NCBI GenBank assembly: GCA_022561485.1
Contig: JADFRD010000011.1
Coordinates: 1-39,158, forward strand
Source: Fidelibacterota bacterium
GTDB lineage: Bacteria > Fidelibacterota > Marinisomatia > Marinisomatales > TCS55
Length of the DNA: 39,158 nucleotides
Direction: 5' to 3'
This document shows, in pieces, positions 7,865 through 17,138 of the stretch (within the stretch, counting starts at the first letter, position 1; each line of letters starts with the position of its first letter). Made by a program: the position numbers and the translations under genes. The notes beneath the pieces are model-generated. The model saw only the letters and a program-made list of their open reading frames with translations. It did not search any database and had not been told where the DNA came from.

Positions 7865-8400
7865 GCGATCCCCAGTAGCAATGTCTTTTCGAACCGGGTT
7901 TCCCGCCGGAATGACGTTTTTTTTTTAATATGTTTTTCCACTTCTTCATAAGCGGTAAATACCGTTTCTGCATTTTCGGCAAAATACCTCGTGGTCATTC
8001 CCGGATAAGAATTTTGCTCCTGAATGAAGTAAGGTATATTTTTACGACGAGCTATATAAAGTGGCAGGGCAGAGGCGTAACCGCCGGTTCCAATCACCGC
8101 ATCTGGCTGGTATTCATCAACGAATGATTTGGTTTTTATTCTTGACATTAACAGCCGCCACGGAAGAAGCAGATTTATACTAATAGATGATACTGAAAAA
8201 CCACGCTGCAGACCTCGAATGGGTAATAATGTATGTTTAAGATTGCTTTCAGGTAATTTTTCAGCTTCAATTCCGTACTTAGATCCAATATAATGGATGT
8301 CTGCGCCCGTTCGATCATTGAGTTCTTCTCCAATGGCCAGAGCCGGAAATAGATGACCACCGGTACCCCCACCGGCAATAATGAATTTTAATTTATCCAT
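7861..8400 (-). CDS. murG: MurG, N-terminal (acceptor-binding) part, ending in a frameshift
   Basis: Peripheral inner-membrane glycosyltransferase that adds GlcNAc to lipid I to make lipid II. The frame starts with the glycine loop IIAGGGTGGHLFPALAI, then GIEAEKLP, GLQRGFS, and the second loop VIGTGGYASALP, followed by IPYFIQEQNSYPG. After HIKKK near residue 163 the reading enters about 18 unrelated residues and stops. The break is at ten consecutive A residues (T7917-T7926 on the plus strand); with eleven or eight, the frame would continue into NVIPAGNPVR. No other murG is in the window, and the enzyme is essential in cell-wall bacteria, so this is a sequence error or a gene read by slippage. 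Confidence 0.88.
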   Translation of the reverse strand: MDKLKFIIAGGGTGGHLFPALAIGEELNDRTGADIHYIGSKYGIEAEKLPESNLKHTLLPIRGLQRGFSVSSISINLLLPWRLLMSRIKTKSFVDEYQPDAVIGTGGYASALPLYIARRKNIPYFIQEQNSYPGMTTRYFAENAETVFTAYEEVEKHIKKKTSFRRETRFEKTLLLGIA

Positions 8401-9547
8401 ATATGCGTTTTCTCCAATCGGGATTACCGGAAATAGATCGTTTTGACAGGCTGATATTCAATAAAATACCCAAACTGGCCAAATGGACTACTACACTGGA
8501 TCCGCCATAGGAAATAAGAGGCATGGCTAATCCAGTTGTGGGAACAAGATTGGTCACAACAGCCGCATTGATGAATGCATATAGAATTAAACTAAATGAG
8601 ATTCCAAGAGCAAGAATAATGCCAAATGGTTCTGAACTTTCTTTGGCGATTTGGATGCCCCGTTGAAAAATGACAATAAATAACGTCAATACAAAAATAG
8701 TTCCAATAAGACCGGTTTCTTCACCAATAATGGCAAATATAAAATCTGTATGGGGGGTCGGGAGGAAAAGGTTTTTCCCCAAGCTGTTTCCAAGTCCCAA
8801 CCCAAAAAAACCGCCGTTCGCTAAACTGATCAACGATTGATTAATTTGATATACATTCTCAATCCCAACACTTTCAGGATTTATAAAGGTCATGATACGG
8901 CGGCGCATATATTCCAAATTCAAAATAACCAGAGACATGGCAGATATAGATATTGCAGCTGTAGCCATCATATGCCGAAGCCTGGCGCCACCGAGGAATA
9001 ACATAACAAATGAAATGAGCAAAATTATTGATGCAGTACTTAAGTCCGGTTGAATAACGATTAATACTACAACTGATCCGATAGCCATTATTACATTTAA
9101 ATATCCGCCATAAAATTCTTTAATCTTTTCACGCTTATTGTGAATAAATGCAGAAATAAATATAATAAGTGACAAACGAGCCAAGTCTGATGTTTGTACT
9201 GAAATTGACCCTAGGTATAACCAGCGGGCAGGGGATGAATTTCCATCTATTATAAATAGAATTTTCGTTAATATTAATAAAAAGATAGAGACACCCAAGA
9301 TGTGATACGCCCAGTCTTTCAATTTGCGATAATCAAACAACATAAAGAAAAACATAAATGACACTCCTACGAGTAATCGGATTAGATGGGCTTGTAAATA
9401 AAGCGTATCTGTCCTGTTGCCGGTTTCATCCAGGGATAAATTTGAGCTGGCGCTAAAGAGCATGACCGTACCAAAAACGCCGAGGATGATGATGCTGGTT
9501 AACAGAAATCGATCGTATTTCTTAACGATAATATTTAAATAACTCAT
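8393..9547 (-). CDS. ftsW: SEDS-family peptidoglycan polymerase FtsW
   Basis: Polytopic inner-membrane glycosyltransferase that polymerises lipid II at the septum together with FtsI. The 384-residue protein has about ten hydrophobic segments beginning at residue 14. SEDS motifs are present: LVIQPDLSTA in the middle, with the catalytic aspartate region, then GLGLGNSLGKNLFLPTPHTDFIFAIIGEETGLIG, and near the end GLAMPLISYGGSS. The C-terminus SISGNPDWRKRIYG is short and basic. It overlaps murG by eight bases and murD by four. FtsW rather than RodA is called because of the dcw position. Confidence 0.96.
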   Translation of the reverse strand: MSYLNIIVKKYDRFLLTSIIILGVFGTVMLFSASSNLSLDETGNRTDTLYLQAHLIRLLVGVSFMFFFMLFDYRKLKDWAYHILGVSIFLLILTKILFIIDGNSSPARWLYLGSISVQTSDLARLSLIIFISAFIHNKREKIKEFYGGYLNVIMAIGSVVVLIVIQPDLSTASIILLISFVMLFLGGARLRHMMATAAISISAMSLVILNLEYMRRRIMTFINPESVGIENVYQINQSLISLANGGFFGLGLGNSLGKNLFLPTPHTDFIFAIIGEETGLIGTIFVLTLFIVIFQRGIQIAKESSEPFGIILALGISFSLILYAFINAAVVTNLVPTTGLAMPLISYGGSSVVVHLASLGILLNISLSKRSISGNPDWRKRIYG

Positions 9548-10923
9548 CCGTGCACCTTCAAGCCTTGAACCAATTCTCTGAATGTATCTCCCCGTTCTTC
9601 AAAATTGGCGAATTGATCAAAACTGGCACAACCCGGAGATAATAAAACAACGTCCCCGGGTTGTGCATGGGAATGAGCGACCTCGACAGCGTTTTTGAGA
9701 CTACCGCAAGAAGTGAGTCTCACCGCATCCTCTAACACCGATGCAATCGCTTTTTCAGACTCACCAATGGTGAGCGCTTCTTTCACTTTGTTGTGGGTAT
9801 GCGGAGTTAGTGAACGAAAATCTCCGCCTTTATCCCGCCCGCCCAGAATGAGCAAAACAGGATTTTCAATACTGTCCAATGCCACTTTCACCGCATCGAC
9901 ATTTGTCGCCTTGGAATCATTAATATATGTGACACTATTTATTTCTCCAACATGTTCAAGTCGATGTGGGACTCCGCAAAAAGTTGACATGACCTGTGCA
10001 ATTCTGGATGACGCAATGCCCAACAAGCTCGCCGAGGTAGAGGAACCAAGGTAGTTCGAAAGGTTATGCCTACCGGGCAAAGCGATTTTATCCAGATTGA
10101 TCAGAGTGGCGTGCTCTTGATCATCAAAAATTTTAGTGGCGTTTAGTCGGAATAATAATCCGTCTATATCAGAACCTAAACTAAAGGGTATTGTCATCGC
10201 TTTTGCCGGCCCGATACGATTCGTCAGTAATGCATCATCTGCATTAAACACCAGAAAATCATCTTCAGTTTGATTAGACCACATATTCATTTTCGCTGAT
10301 ACGTAGTCATCCATATCTTTATATCTATTTAGATGATCCTGTGTCAGATTTAGGAATAAAGAAATATATGGCCTGAAATGGTTTATAAATTCCATTTGAA
10401 AGCTGGAAATTTCCAGTATATGAACTCGCTTTTCATCAGGTTGTGATAAATCATTCAGCACCACTTCAGAAAACGCATTTCCAACATTTCCGGATAGAAT
10501 GGGATGGATGTCATCTGTTTTACACATTTCGTACAGCATGTGTGCAGTCGTCGTTTTGCCATTAGAGCCTGTAATCGCCAACAGTGGGGCATGTGTGAAC
10601 CAGCTGGCAAATTCAATTTCACCCACAACAGGAATCTTTTTTGATTGAGCTTTCAGAATGATTTCAGATTCTTTTGGAACACCCGGTGAAATTACCCATA
10701 AGTCTGCTTCATACACTTTTTCGCTGTGACCACTGATTTCTCCCTGGATCCCTAATTTATTTAATTGGATCAATTCTTCTTTCGGTTCTCCTCGGTCACT
10801 GATGAAAACATTTGCCCCGAGTTCATGTGCCAGCTTTGCTGCAGCTACGCCGCTTCGCGCTAAGCCAATGATAGTAACATTTCTGTCTTTGATATTAATC
10901 GTATTTCTATTTGAAATATCCAT
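9544..10923 (-). CDS. murD: UDP-N-acetylmuramoyl-L-alanine--D-glutamate ligase MurD
   Basis: Cytoplasmic ATP-dependent ligase adding D-glutamate to UDP-MurNAc-L-Ala. The 459-residue protein has an N-terminal domain with VTIIGLARSGVAAA and SPGVPKESEI, the ATP loop GSNGKTT at 119-125, the LNLTQDHLNRY segment and the C-terminal VTYINDSKATNVDAVKVAL, LILGGRDKGGDF and LLSPGCASFDQF motifs diagnostic for MurD. It is end-to-end with mraY (one shared base) and overlaps ftsW by four bases. No deviation from the family is seen. Confidence 0.98.
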   Translation of the reverse strand: MDISNRNTINIKDRNVTIIGLARSGVAAAKLAHELGANVFISDRGEPKEELIQLNKLGIQGEISGHSEKVYEADLWVISPGVPKESEIILKAQSKKIPVVGEIEFASWFTHAPLLAITGSNGKTTTAHMLYEMCKTDDIHPILSGNVGNAFSEVVLNDLSQPDEKRVHILEISSFQMEFINHFRPYISLFLNLTQDHLNRYKDMDDYVSAKMNMWSNQTEDDFLVFNADDALLTNRIGPAKAMTIPFSLGSDIDGLLFRLNATKIFDDQEHATLINLDKIALPGRHNLSNYLGSSTSASLLGIASSRIAQVMSTFCGVPHRLEHVGEINSVTYINDSKATNVDAVKVALDSIENPVLLILGGRDKGGDFRSLTPHTHNKVKEALTIGESEKAIASVLEDAVRLTSCGSLKNAVEVAHSHAQPGDVVLLSPGCASFDQFANFEERGDTFRELVQGLKVHG

Positions 10924-12026
10924 CAGCGAATCTTAAACGTGGTCAATGAAAACATAGCTAATAACAAACCGATAATCCAGAACCGGATAACGACCTGAGA
11001 TTCCGGCCATCCTTTTAGCTCAAAATGATGGTGGATTGGAGCCATTTTGAATAATCGTTTTCCTTCTCCGAATTGATTTTTTGTCCTGCGGAAGTATATC
11101 ACTTGCATTATCACAGAAACGGCTTCCCATACAAAAACACCACCGATAATAAACAGTAATAATTCTTTTTTTAGTAAAATAGCCAATGTGCCCAAAGCAG
11201 CACCGGTCGATAACGAACCAACATCACCCATAAATACTTCCGCCGGGGAAGCATTAAACCATAAATATCCTAATAATGCACCGGTGATTGCAGCGGCGAA
11301 AATAGTTAATTCTCCTGCGCCGGGCAGGTAGATGATATTCAAATAACTGGAAAAGTCAACTCGCCCGCTTATGTATGCAATGCCAGCAAAAACTGTAAAA
11401 CAAATGGCAAGCAAACCGGCGGCTAATCCGTCAAGTCCGTCCGTCAGATTGACCGCATTGGATGTACCTGTTATTACTAATATGATCGCCAAGGGGTAGA
11501 GGGTTCCGAAATCCAACTCAAGATTTTTGAAAAACGGTACACTCGTTATACTTTTAATATCGACAAATGCCGGATGATAAAATATCCAAATGCTGATAAT
11601 GATTCCCAGCAATATTTGTCCAACCAGTTTGTAACGTACCACCAATCCTTTTTTCAATTTTTTAACGACTTTTAAATAATCATCTAAAAATCCGATAATT
11701 CCCATCCATATTAATGCGAGCATTACAATTTGAACATAAACATTCGACAAGTCTGCCAGCAGAAGGGTGGGGATTAAAACGGATCCAATAATCATTAATC
11801 CACCCATCGTTGGAGTTCCTTGTTTCTTCTGATGACTTTCGGGGCCTTCAATCCGTATTTCTTCACCAATTTGATAACGATGTAATAAGCGAATGATCCA
11901 TGGGCCAATAACAAATGTAATTAATAATGCCAAAATGGCTGCCAGGGACGCACGGAATGTGATGTATTGAAAAACATTAAGGGGTGAGAATACATCACGC
12001 AAAGAATATAGGAGTTTGAATAACAT
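10923..12026 (-). CDS. mraY: Phospho-N-acetylmuramoyl-pentapeptide transferase MraY
   Basis: Integral membrane enzyme that transfers phospho-MurNAc-pentapeptide to undecaprenyl phosphate, making lipid I. The 367-residue protein has about ten membrane segments. Family motifs present are GTPTMGGL near residue 72, the Mg-binding FLDDYLKV, NAVNLTDGLDGLA with the catalytic aspartate, FMGDVGSLSTGAALG, and the HHHFELKGW loop close to the C-terminus. Length and motif order are standard. It shares a single base with both murF and murD. Confidence 0.98.
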   Translation of the reverse strand: MLFKLLYSLRDVFSPLNVFQYITFRASLAAILALLITFVIGPWIIRLLHRYQIGEEIRIEGPESHQKKQGTPTMGGLMIIGSVLIPTLLLADLSNVYVQIVMLALIWMGIIGFLDDYLKVVKKLKKGLVVRYKLVGQILLGIIISIWIFYHPAFVDIKSITSVPFFKNLELDFGTLYPLAIILVITGTSNAVNLTDGLDGLAAGLLAICFTVFAGIAYISGRVDFSSYLNIIYLPGAGELTIFAAAITGALLGYLWFNASPAEVFMGDVGSLSTGAALGTLAILLKKELLLFIIGGVFVWEAVSVIMQVIYFRRTKNQFGEGKRLFKMAPIHHHFELKGWPESQVVIRFWIIGLLLAMFSLTTFKIR

Positions 12027-13369
12027 TAGTTAGCTTCTAAATCCTCCAAGATTGATTCCATGGACATACCTCGTGACCCTTTTACCAATAATTTATCGCC
12101 TTCTTTAATCCATTCTTTCAATTCGCTCACTAATTCACCTTTAGAGGCAAAATGTTTATGAAAAATATTTGAATCAATCGCATTATCTGTTTCTCGTGTA
12201 TTATCTCCTATCGTGAATACCGCATCTAAATTCATTTCGGAACAATGTTCGCCCACTTTTCGGTGATGAGATAATGATTCACCGCCAAGTTCAAACATAT
12301 CCCCAAATACAAAAATTCTCCGGCCATTACCGCTGAAAGCTTTCAGATAATCAATGGCGGCCATTGTAGACGTAAGATTCGCATTATATGTGTCATCAAT
12401 AATCGTGATATTATCTATCTGCTTCACTTCACAACGGCCTTGGGGCGATAGAAAAGATTGCACTTGAGTTTCAAACGTCTTCCAATCAATTCCCAAATGA
12501 ATACATACAGCTGAAGCAGCGATGACATTCTTAATAAAGGAAAGATTGTGTGAGCCGGTGGCGATTTCCTGTGTATCAATCGTAACGGTAATTGAGCCGT
12601 TTTTTTCATGATGAATATCCGCTGGAAAATCACAATCCGGAGTGATACCATAAGAAATTCGTTCACCAACAACTTCTAATTCACGAATGAGATCATCCGC
12701 ATTATTAACAAACGCAGTTCCCTCTGTCAATGATTTAAAAAGAGCCCCCTTCGTCTTGGCAACTTCAGCAATGGTGCCAAAGCCCTCCAAGTGCGCCGGA
12801 GTAATATTGGTAATCAGACCGAGGGTTGGTACTGCGATGGAACACAAATACGCAATATCGCCCGGCTGATTAGCGCCCATTTCTATTATTGAAATTGAAT
12901 GATCATACGAGATCTGAAATAATGTTAAAGGTAATCCAATTGAAGTGTTGAAATTCCCTGTTGTAGCGTGAACATTTTCTCTGGTTGAAAAAATATGTTT
13001 TAACAATTCTTTTGTAGACGTTTTTCCGTTTGATCCGGTAATGCCAATCACCGGAATCTGAAACAGCTTACGATAGGACTTTGCTAATGAGCCCAATGTC
13101 CGTAAGGGGCTTTCTACAACAAATAAGTCCGTTCTATTTTTAACAGGAACTTCACGATCAGCCAGACATGCCACTGCACCATTTTCCATGGCTTGTTGTA
13201 TAAACTGATGTCCGTCAGAACGCTCACCTTTTAGCGCAATATATAAATCACCCACCTGACATTCACGGCTGTCAGTCGAAATCCCGGTTATGGGAGACGC
13301 TGGACTTTTTCCAAACTGTTTAATTAGGAGAGTTGTAAATGCTTCCGGTTCAGCTATTTGTATTCTCAC
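12026..13369 (-). CDS. murF: UDP-MurNAc-tripeptide--D-Ala-D-Ala ligase MurF
   Basis: Cytoplasmic ligase adding D-Ala-D-Ala to complete the pentapeptide. It contains GISTDSRECQVGDLYIALKGER at the N-terminus, the ATP loop GSNGKTST, the EMGANQPGDIAYL motif specific to MurF, ITNITPAHLEGFG, and C-terminal DDTYNANLTSTMAAI and GSRGMSMESIL. A GTG at 13369 preceded by GAGGA is the best start, giving 447 residues. The open frame goes on to an ATG at 13420, but that would overlap murE by 71 bases and has no ribosome binding site. The chosen start overlaps murE by 20 bases. Confidence 0.96.
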   Translation of the reverse strand: MRIQIAEPEAFTTLLIKQFGKSPASPITGISTDSRECQVGDLYIALKGERSDGHQFIQQAMENGAVACLADREVPVKNRTDLFVVESPLRTLGSLAKSYRKLFQIPVIGITGSNGKTSTKELLKHIFSTRENVHATTGNFNTSIGLPLTLFQISYDHSISIIEMGANQPGDIAYLCSIAVPTLGLITNITPAHLEGFGTIAEVAKTKGALFKSLTEGTAFVNNADDLIRELEVVGERISYGITPDCDFPADIHHEKNGSITVTIDTQEIATGSHNLSFIKNVIAASAVCIHLGIDWKTFETQVQSFLSPQGRCEVKQIDNITIIDDTYNANLTSTMAAIDYLKAFSGNGRRIFVFGDMFELGGESLSHHRKVGEHCSEMNLDAVFTIGDNTRETDNAIDSNIFHKHFASKGELVSELKEWIKEGDKLLVKGSRGMSMESILEDLEAN

Positions 13370-14813
13370 AAAATTCCTCAATGATTTCAATATCTGAATA
13401 TGGGAGCCGGACGCCTTCAACTTCCTGATACGTTTCCCGACCTTTACCTAAAACGACCAATACATCATTCTTCTTCAAACGGTTCAATGCTGTTTTCAAT
13501 GCATCACCTCGATCTGCAAAGACTTTAAAGTTTTGTGATGACAGACCGGTTAAAATATCTTTTACAATCCTTTCCTGGTTTTCATATCGAGGATTATCAG
13601 GCGTGATATAAAAGAAACGTGCATATTGCTCAACCAATCTGCCCATAATCGGTCGGTTAGATGCATATCTGTTTCCTCCACACCCAAACAATACAATCAT
13701 TTTTCCATCATTTTTAACTAAATTATAAATCGTACTTAACACTTTTTCATATGCATCCGGAGTGTGGGCATAATCCACCACGATTTGAGCTCCATGGGTG
13801 GTTGTGAATTTTTCCATACGTCCGGAAACGATTTTACAGTTGTGTATACCTTTACTGATCGTATCCATGGGAAGCCCCATTGCAACGGTTGTTCCAACTG
13901 CTGATAAAATATTTTCTTTATTAAAATCGCCAATTAATGATGAATCAATTTGAATTTCGTGTTGTCCGGCTGATATAATTCCATTGATTCCTTTTAAGTT
14001 AGATTTGACGTTCTTGAAATAAATATCACTCTTATTTTCAGGAGAAAATTTTATAACCGGTGCGGTGCTTTTTTCAATTAATCGTTGTCCATATTCATCA
14101 TTTGAATTGATAATCGCTGTCGCTGATAGCGGGAGGGATGTGAACAATTTCGCTTTTGCATGAAAATAATCTTCCATGGTACCGTGATAATCCAAATGTT
14201 CTGGAGATAGATTTGTAAAAACTGTCATATCAAATTCAACATCTGCGACTCGATACTGGTGGATGGCATGAGATGAAACTTCCATGACGACATGAGTAAA
14301 ATCATCATCGGCAAGATCCCTTAAAAGTTTTTGAAGATTGATGGCATCCATCGTTGTCAGCGTCTTGCCTTGTTTATGACCTTCTGCAAGTACACCTAGG
14401 GTTCCTAATTGGGCTGTTTTACATCCAGCCTCATGCAAAATTGACGTAATAAGGGTTGCAGTACTTGTTTTACCGTTTGTTCCGGTAATGCCAATCACAT
14501 ATAATTCTTTTGACGGATGTCCATAATATTCTGCAGCGACATATGATGCTGCTTTTCGCGGGTTGGACACTTTTACTTGCGGTACGGGAAGTGTGCCGAC
14601 GTCACGTCCATTAGTTATTACAGCTGAAGCTCCATTATCCAATGCCTCCGGGATGAAATCATGGCCGTCGACGATGGTTCCGTAAACAGCAATATAAAGA
14701 TCACCTGGCTTAACATCTTTGGAATGTAATCGAATATTTTTAATGGGTGTCGCCGGGACATCCCCTTTTGCAGCGATGATTCCTTTAACAAGCTGATTTA
14801 GGGTTGCTTTCAT
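13350..14813 (-). CDS. murE: UDP-MurNAc-dipeptide--meso-diaminopimelate ligase MurE
   Basis: Cytoplasmic ligase adding the third stem-peptide residue. The 487-residue protein has the ATP loop GTNGKTST, VVMEVSSHAIHQYRV, TNLSPEHLDYHGTMEDYFHAKAKLF and the C-terminal VDYAHTPDAYEKVL and VLFGCGGNR motifs. The substrate loop reads DNPR (in ITPDNPRYE), the signature of enzymes that take meso-diaminopimelate instead of lysine, so the cell wall is probably of the DAP type. The ATG at 14813 overlaps the ftsI stop as ATGA and is preceded by AGGA; an alternative ATG at 14831 lacks such a site. Confidence 0.97.
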   Translation of the reverse strand: MKATLNQLVKGIIAAKGDVPATPIKNIRLHSKDVKPGDLYIAVYGTIVDGHDFIPEALDNGASAVITNGRDVGTLPVPQVKVSNPRKAASYVAAEYYGHPSKELYVIGITGTNGKTSTATLITSILHEAGCKTAQLGTLGVLAEGHKQGKTLTTMDAINLQKLLRDLADDDFTHVVMEVSSHAIHQYRVADVEFDMTVFTNLSPEHLDYHGTMEDYFHAKAKLFTSLPLSATAIINSNDEYGQRLIEKSTAPVIKFSPENKSDIYFKNVKSNLKGINGIISAGQHEIQIDSSLIGDFNKENILSAVGTTVAMGLPMDTISKGIHNCKIVSGRMEKFTTTHGAQIVVDYAHTPDAYEKVLSTIYNLVKNDGKMIVLFGCGGNRYASNRPIMGRLVEQYARFFYITPDNPRYENQERIVKDILTGLSSQNFKVFADRGDALKTALNRLKKNDVLVVLGKGRETYQEVEGVRLPYSDIEIIEEFCENTNS

Positions 14814-16807
14814 TTTAATCCTATACTGCATATAGAACCATTAGCGACGATAGTTCCCGGTTTTGGGCTCTGCCATATCACTTTTCCGGAACCAGTGAAA
14901 TTTGTATGCAATCCTAACTTTTTTAATAGTGTTCTGGCTTTTCTTAAGCTCATTCCGCGGACTTCTGGCATGGTGGGTTTTCCGTCAATTGTTTGCATAA
15001 CATTAATTACCTGCATTTGGTTGGATAAAACCACTGGGTTGATTACTGCACCATCCAAGGTATGTGGGAGGGGGTGACTTTCTTGGACCCATAATGGGTC
15101 TTTTGTGATCGTCGGTGGTTTGAAGCGGCGTATGGAATCATCCATATTGATGATTCGTTCCATGACGCGGCGGAAGACGGGTGCAGCGCCGTAACCGCCC
15201 CAGTGGTATCCAATTCTAGGTTCGTCTAAAACGATAACGCATACGAGTTGAGGGTTTTTTGCCGGTAAAAAACCAACAAAGTTTGAAATAAATTTTTTGT
15301 TTGAATATTTACCGTCAATGAACTTTTGAGCGGTACCTGTTTTCCCGGCTACCGTCCAACCGTTGATAGCTGCTTTTGTACCGGTGCCTGTTTCAACAAC
15401 TCTACAAAGAATATCCGCCAGTGTTCCCATAACATCTTTTGAAGATATTTTACGAATGACTTCTGGTTTTTCAGAATAAATTATCCTTCCGTCAGCAGAT
15501 ATAATTTGATTTACTAATCGTGGTTTCATTAAGAAACCGCCATTTGCAATTGCGGCATACGCCATGCCTAGCTGCAAAGTCGTTACTCCCACCTCATGGC
15601 CTAAAGAAACTTCGGCCAGAGATAATCTACTCCATTCATTTACACGCCTTAACGTACCGGAATGCTCTCCCGCTATAGAAATATTTGTCGGAGTTCCAAA
15701 CCCTAAATCTCTGCTGTACTTATAAAGGCGTGAAGGCCCTAATGTTTCTGCGATTTTTATTACTCCGATATTGCTGGAATTTTCGATGATCTGAGGCAGG
15801 GTTAATAAGCCAAAGTTCTCCCAGTCTTTGATTTTTCTCCCGGCAAACACATAACTGCCATTTTCACAATTGAATTCCTGCCACAGAGAAACGGTATTTT
15901 GATCTAAAGCCCCCAGAGCTGTTACAATTTTATACGTTGACCCCGGTTCAAACTGATCTGTGACGACCTTGTTACGCTGCCAAGATAAGTCACCTCTCCC
16001 CGGATAGTTTGGATCAAAATCAGGAACCGTTGACATTGCCAAAATGGCGCCATTTTGAGGGTTAATAATTAATCCCATTGCAGATAATGCATCCGTTTTA
16101 TCGACTTGTGCCGATAGTTCTTCCTGCAATATGGCCTGATAATCCAGATCCAATGTCAATTGAATATTGGCACCGTCAATTGGCGGCTTCATTGGGAAAT
16201 TGGTTTTATAAATAGATTTCCCTTTTCCACTCATTTGTTTAATCACCCATCCGGGAGTCCCCGTTAAGAGATGATTGTATCTTTGCTCCAGTCCGGCAAT
16301 TCCCATATCATCGATATTGACAAATCCCAATACTTGTGACGCAATGTTTTCATGGGGGTAATATCGCCGGGAGTCCCTTTCTATGATTAAGCCGTGGGGT
16401 TTATTAATCAATAAATCGGTACATTGCGATCGTTGGAGATTGCGCTCGAGGTAAACAAAACTTTTATCTGAATTTAATTTTTTAAGATAATCCTTAAAGT
16501 CTCGCCCTGTAGAAGCACTTAATTGTTCTGCTAATTCTTTTTTATTTTGAATCTTTGAAGGATGAACACCAAAAGAATAATGAATAATATTCCGCGTCAA
16601 AGGAGTGTTATTCCGATCAAAAATGTTTCCCCTCACCGGACGTAATGGTTCTTGTACACGTCCTTGCGCCAGTCCTTTCAAACTCAGCTCTTCACTATCA
16701 ATTATTTGAATCTGGAATAATCGTACTGAAAGACCGACCCAACAGATGACAACAAGACCCGAAATAAATATCACACGGGATCGAAATTTTAGGTAGGTTT
16801 TAGTCAA
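14810..16807 (-). CDS. ftsI: Septal transpeptidase FtsI (PBP3) with a PASTA domain
   Basis: Class B penicillin-binding protein that cross-links septal peptidoglycan, anchored in the inner membrane with its catalytic part in the periplasm. With the TTG start at 16807 it has 665 residues: a short cytoplasmic tail, a membrane segment at about 10-29, a dimerisation domain starting around RPVRGNIFDRN, and the transpeptidase with active serine in GSTYK (about residue 290), SSN at about 344 and KTGT at about 489. A single PASTA domain (PTMPEVRGMSLRKARTLLKK onward) ends the protein, a trait common in Gram-positive and FCB enzymes but absent in E. coli FtsI. TTG is preferred over an ATG at 16867 because TGGAG precedes it and overlap with ftsL is only eight bases. 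Confidence 0.95.
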   Translation of the reverse strand: MTKTYLKFRSRVIFISGLVVICWVGLSVRLFQIQIIDSEELSLKGLAQGRVQEPLRPVRGNIFDRNNTPLTRNIIHYSFGVHPSKIQNKKELAEQLSASTGRDFKDYLKKLNSDKSFVYLERNLQRSQCTDLLINKPHGLIIERDSRRYYPHENIASQVLGFVNIDDMGIAGLEQRYNHLLTGTPGWVIKQMSGKGKSIYKTNFPMKPPIDGANIQLTLDLDYQAILQEELSAQVDKTDALSAMGLIINPQNGAILAMSTVPDFDPNYPGRGDLSWQRNKVVTDQFEPGSTYKIVTALGALDQNTVSLWQEFNCENGSYVFAGRKIKDWENFGLLTLPQIIENSSNIGVIKIAETLGPSRLYKYSRDLGFGTPTNISIAGEHSGTLRRVNEWSRLSLAEVSLGHEVGVTTLQLGMAYAAIANGGFLMKPRLVNQIISADGRIIYSEKPEVIRKISSKDVMGTLADILCRVVETGTGTKAAINGWTVAGKTGTAQKFIDGKYSNKKFISNFVGFLPAKNPQLVCVIVLDEPRIGYHWGGYGAAPVFRRVMERIINMDDSIRRFKPPTITKDPLWVQESHPLPHTLDGAVINPVVLSNQMQVINVMQTIDGKPTMPEVRGMSLRKARTLLKKLGLHTNFTGSGKVIWQSPKPGTIVANGSICSIGLK

Positions 16808-17138
16808 TCGAATACTCCACAAGCATTGGATCAACAAAAACGGTAATAGACTCTGGCTGAGCGACAACCATACCCAATTCTTTCCTGGCTACAGACGTAA
16901 TTCGATCAACTCTATTCAACATTTCAATTTTATTTTTTATTTCTTTAACGGTATTGTTTAATTCAAAAAAAGTGGATTTTTGAATTTCTATCGCGACCAT
17001 CGTTTCATCAATTTCTGTATATACCCATAAATAAATAATAAGTCCGCCAATGGAGAGAATCGTCACCAGAAAAAATGACAATGTTTGGAAAAAATCTTTG
17101 TGCTTACTGACAATTTTTAATTTACGTCTTTTCGTCAT
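16800..17138 (-). CDS. ftsL: FtsL-like cell division protein
   Basis: Small bitopic divisome protein that works in a complex with FtsB and FtsQ to activate FtsWI. The 112-residue protein has a basic N-terminus, one membrane segment at about 17-38, then a coiled coil (residues 48-78, heptad-like with NNTVKEIKNKIEMLNRV) and a conserved-looking ARKELGMVVAQPE segment near the end, as in FtsL and DivIC. Sequence alone would be weak, but the position between rsmH and ftsI is diagnostic. Shares one base with rsmH. Confidence 0.88.
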   Translation of the reverse strand: MTKRRKLKIVSKHKDFFQTLSFFLVTILSIGGLIIYLWVYTEIDETMVAIEIQKSTFFELNNTVKEIKNKIEMLNRVDRITSVARKELGMVVAQPESITVFVDPMLVEYSID

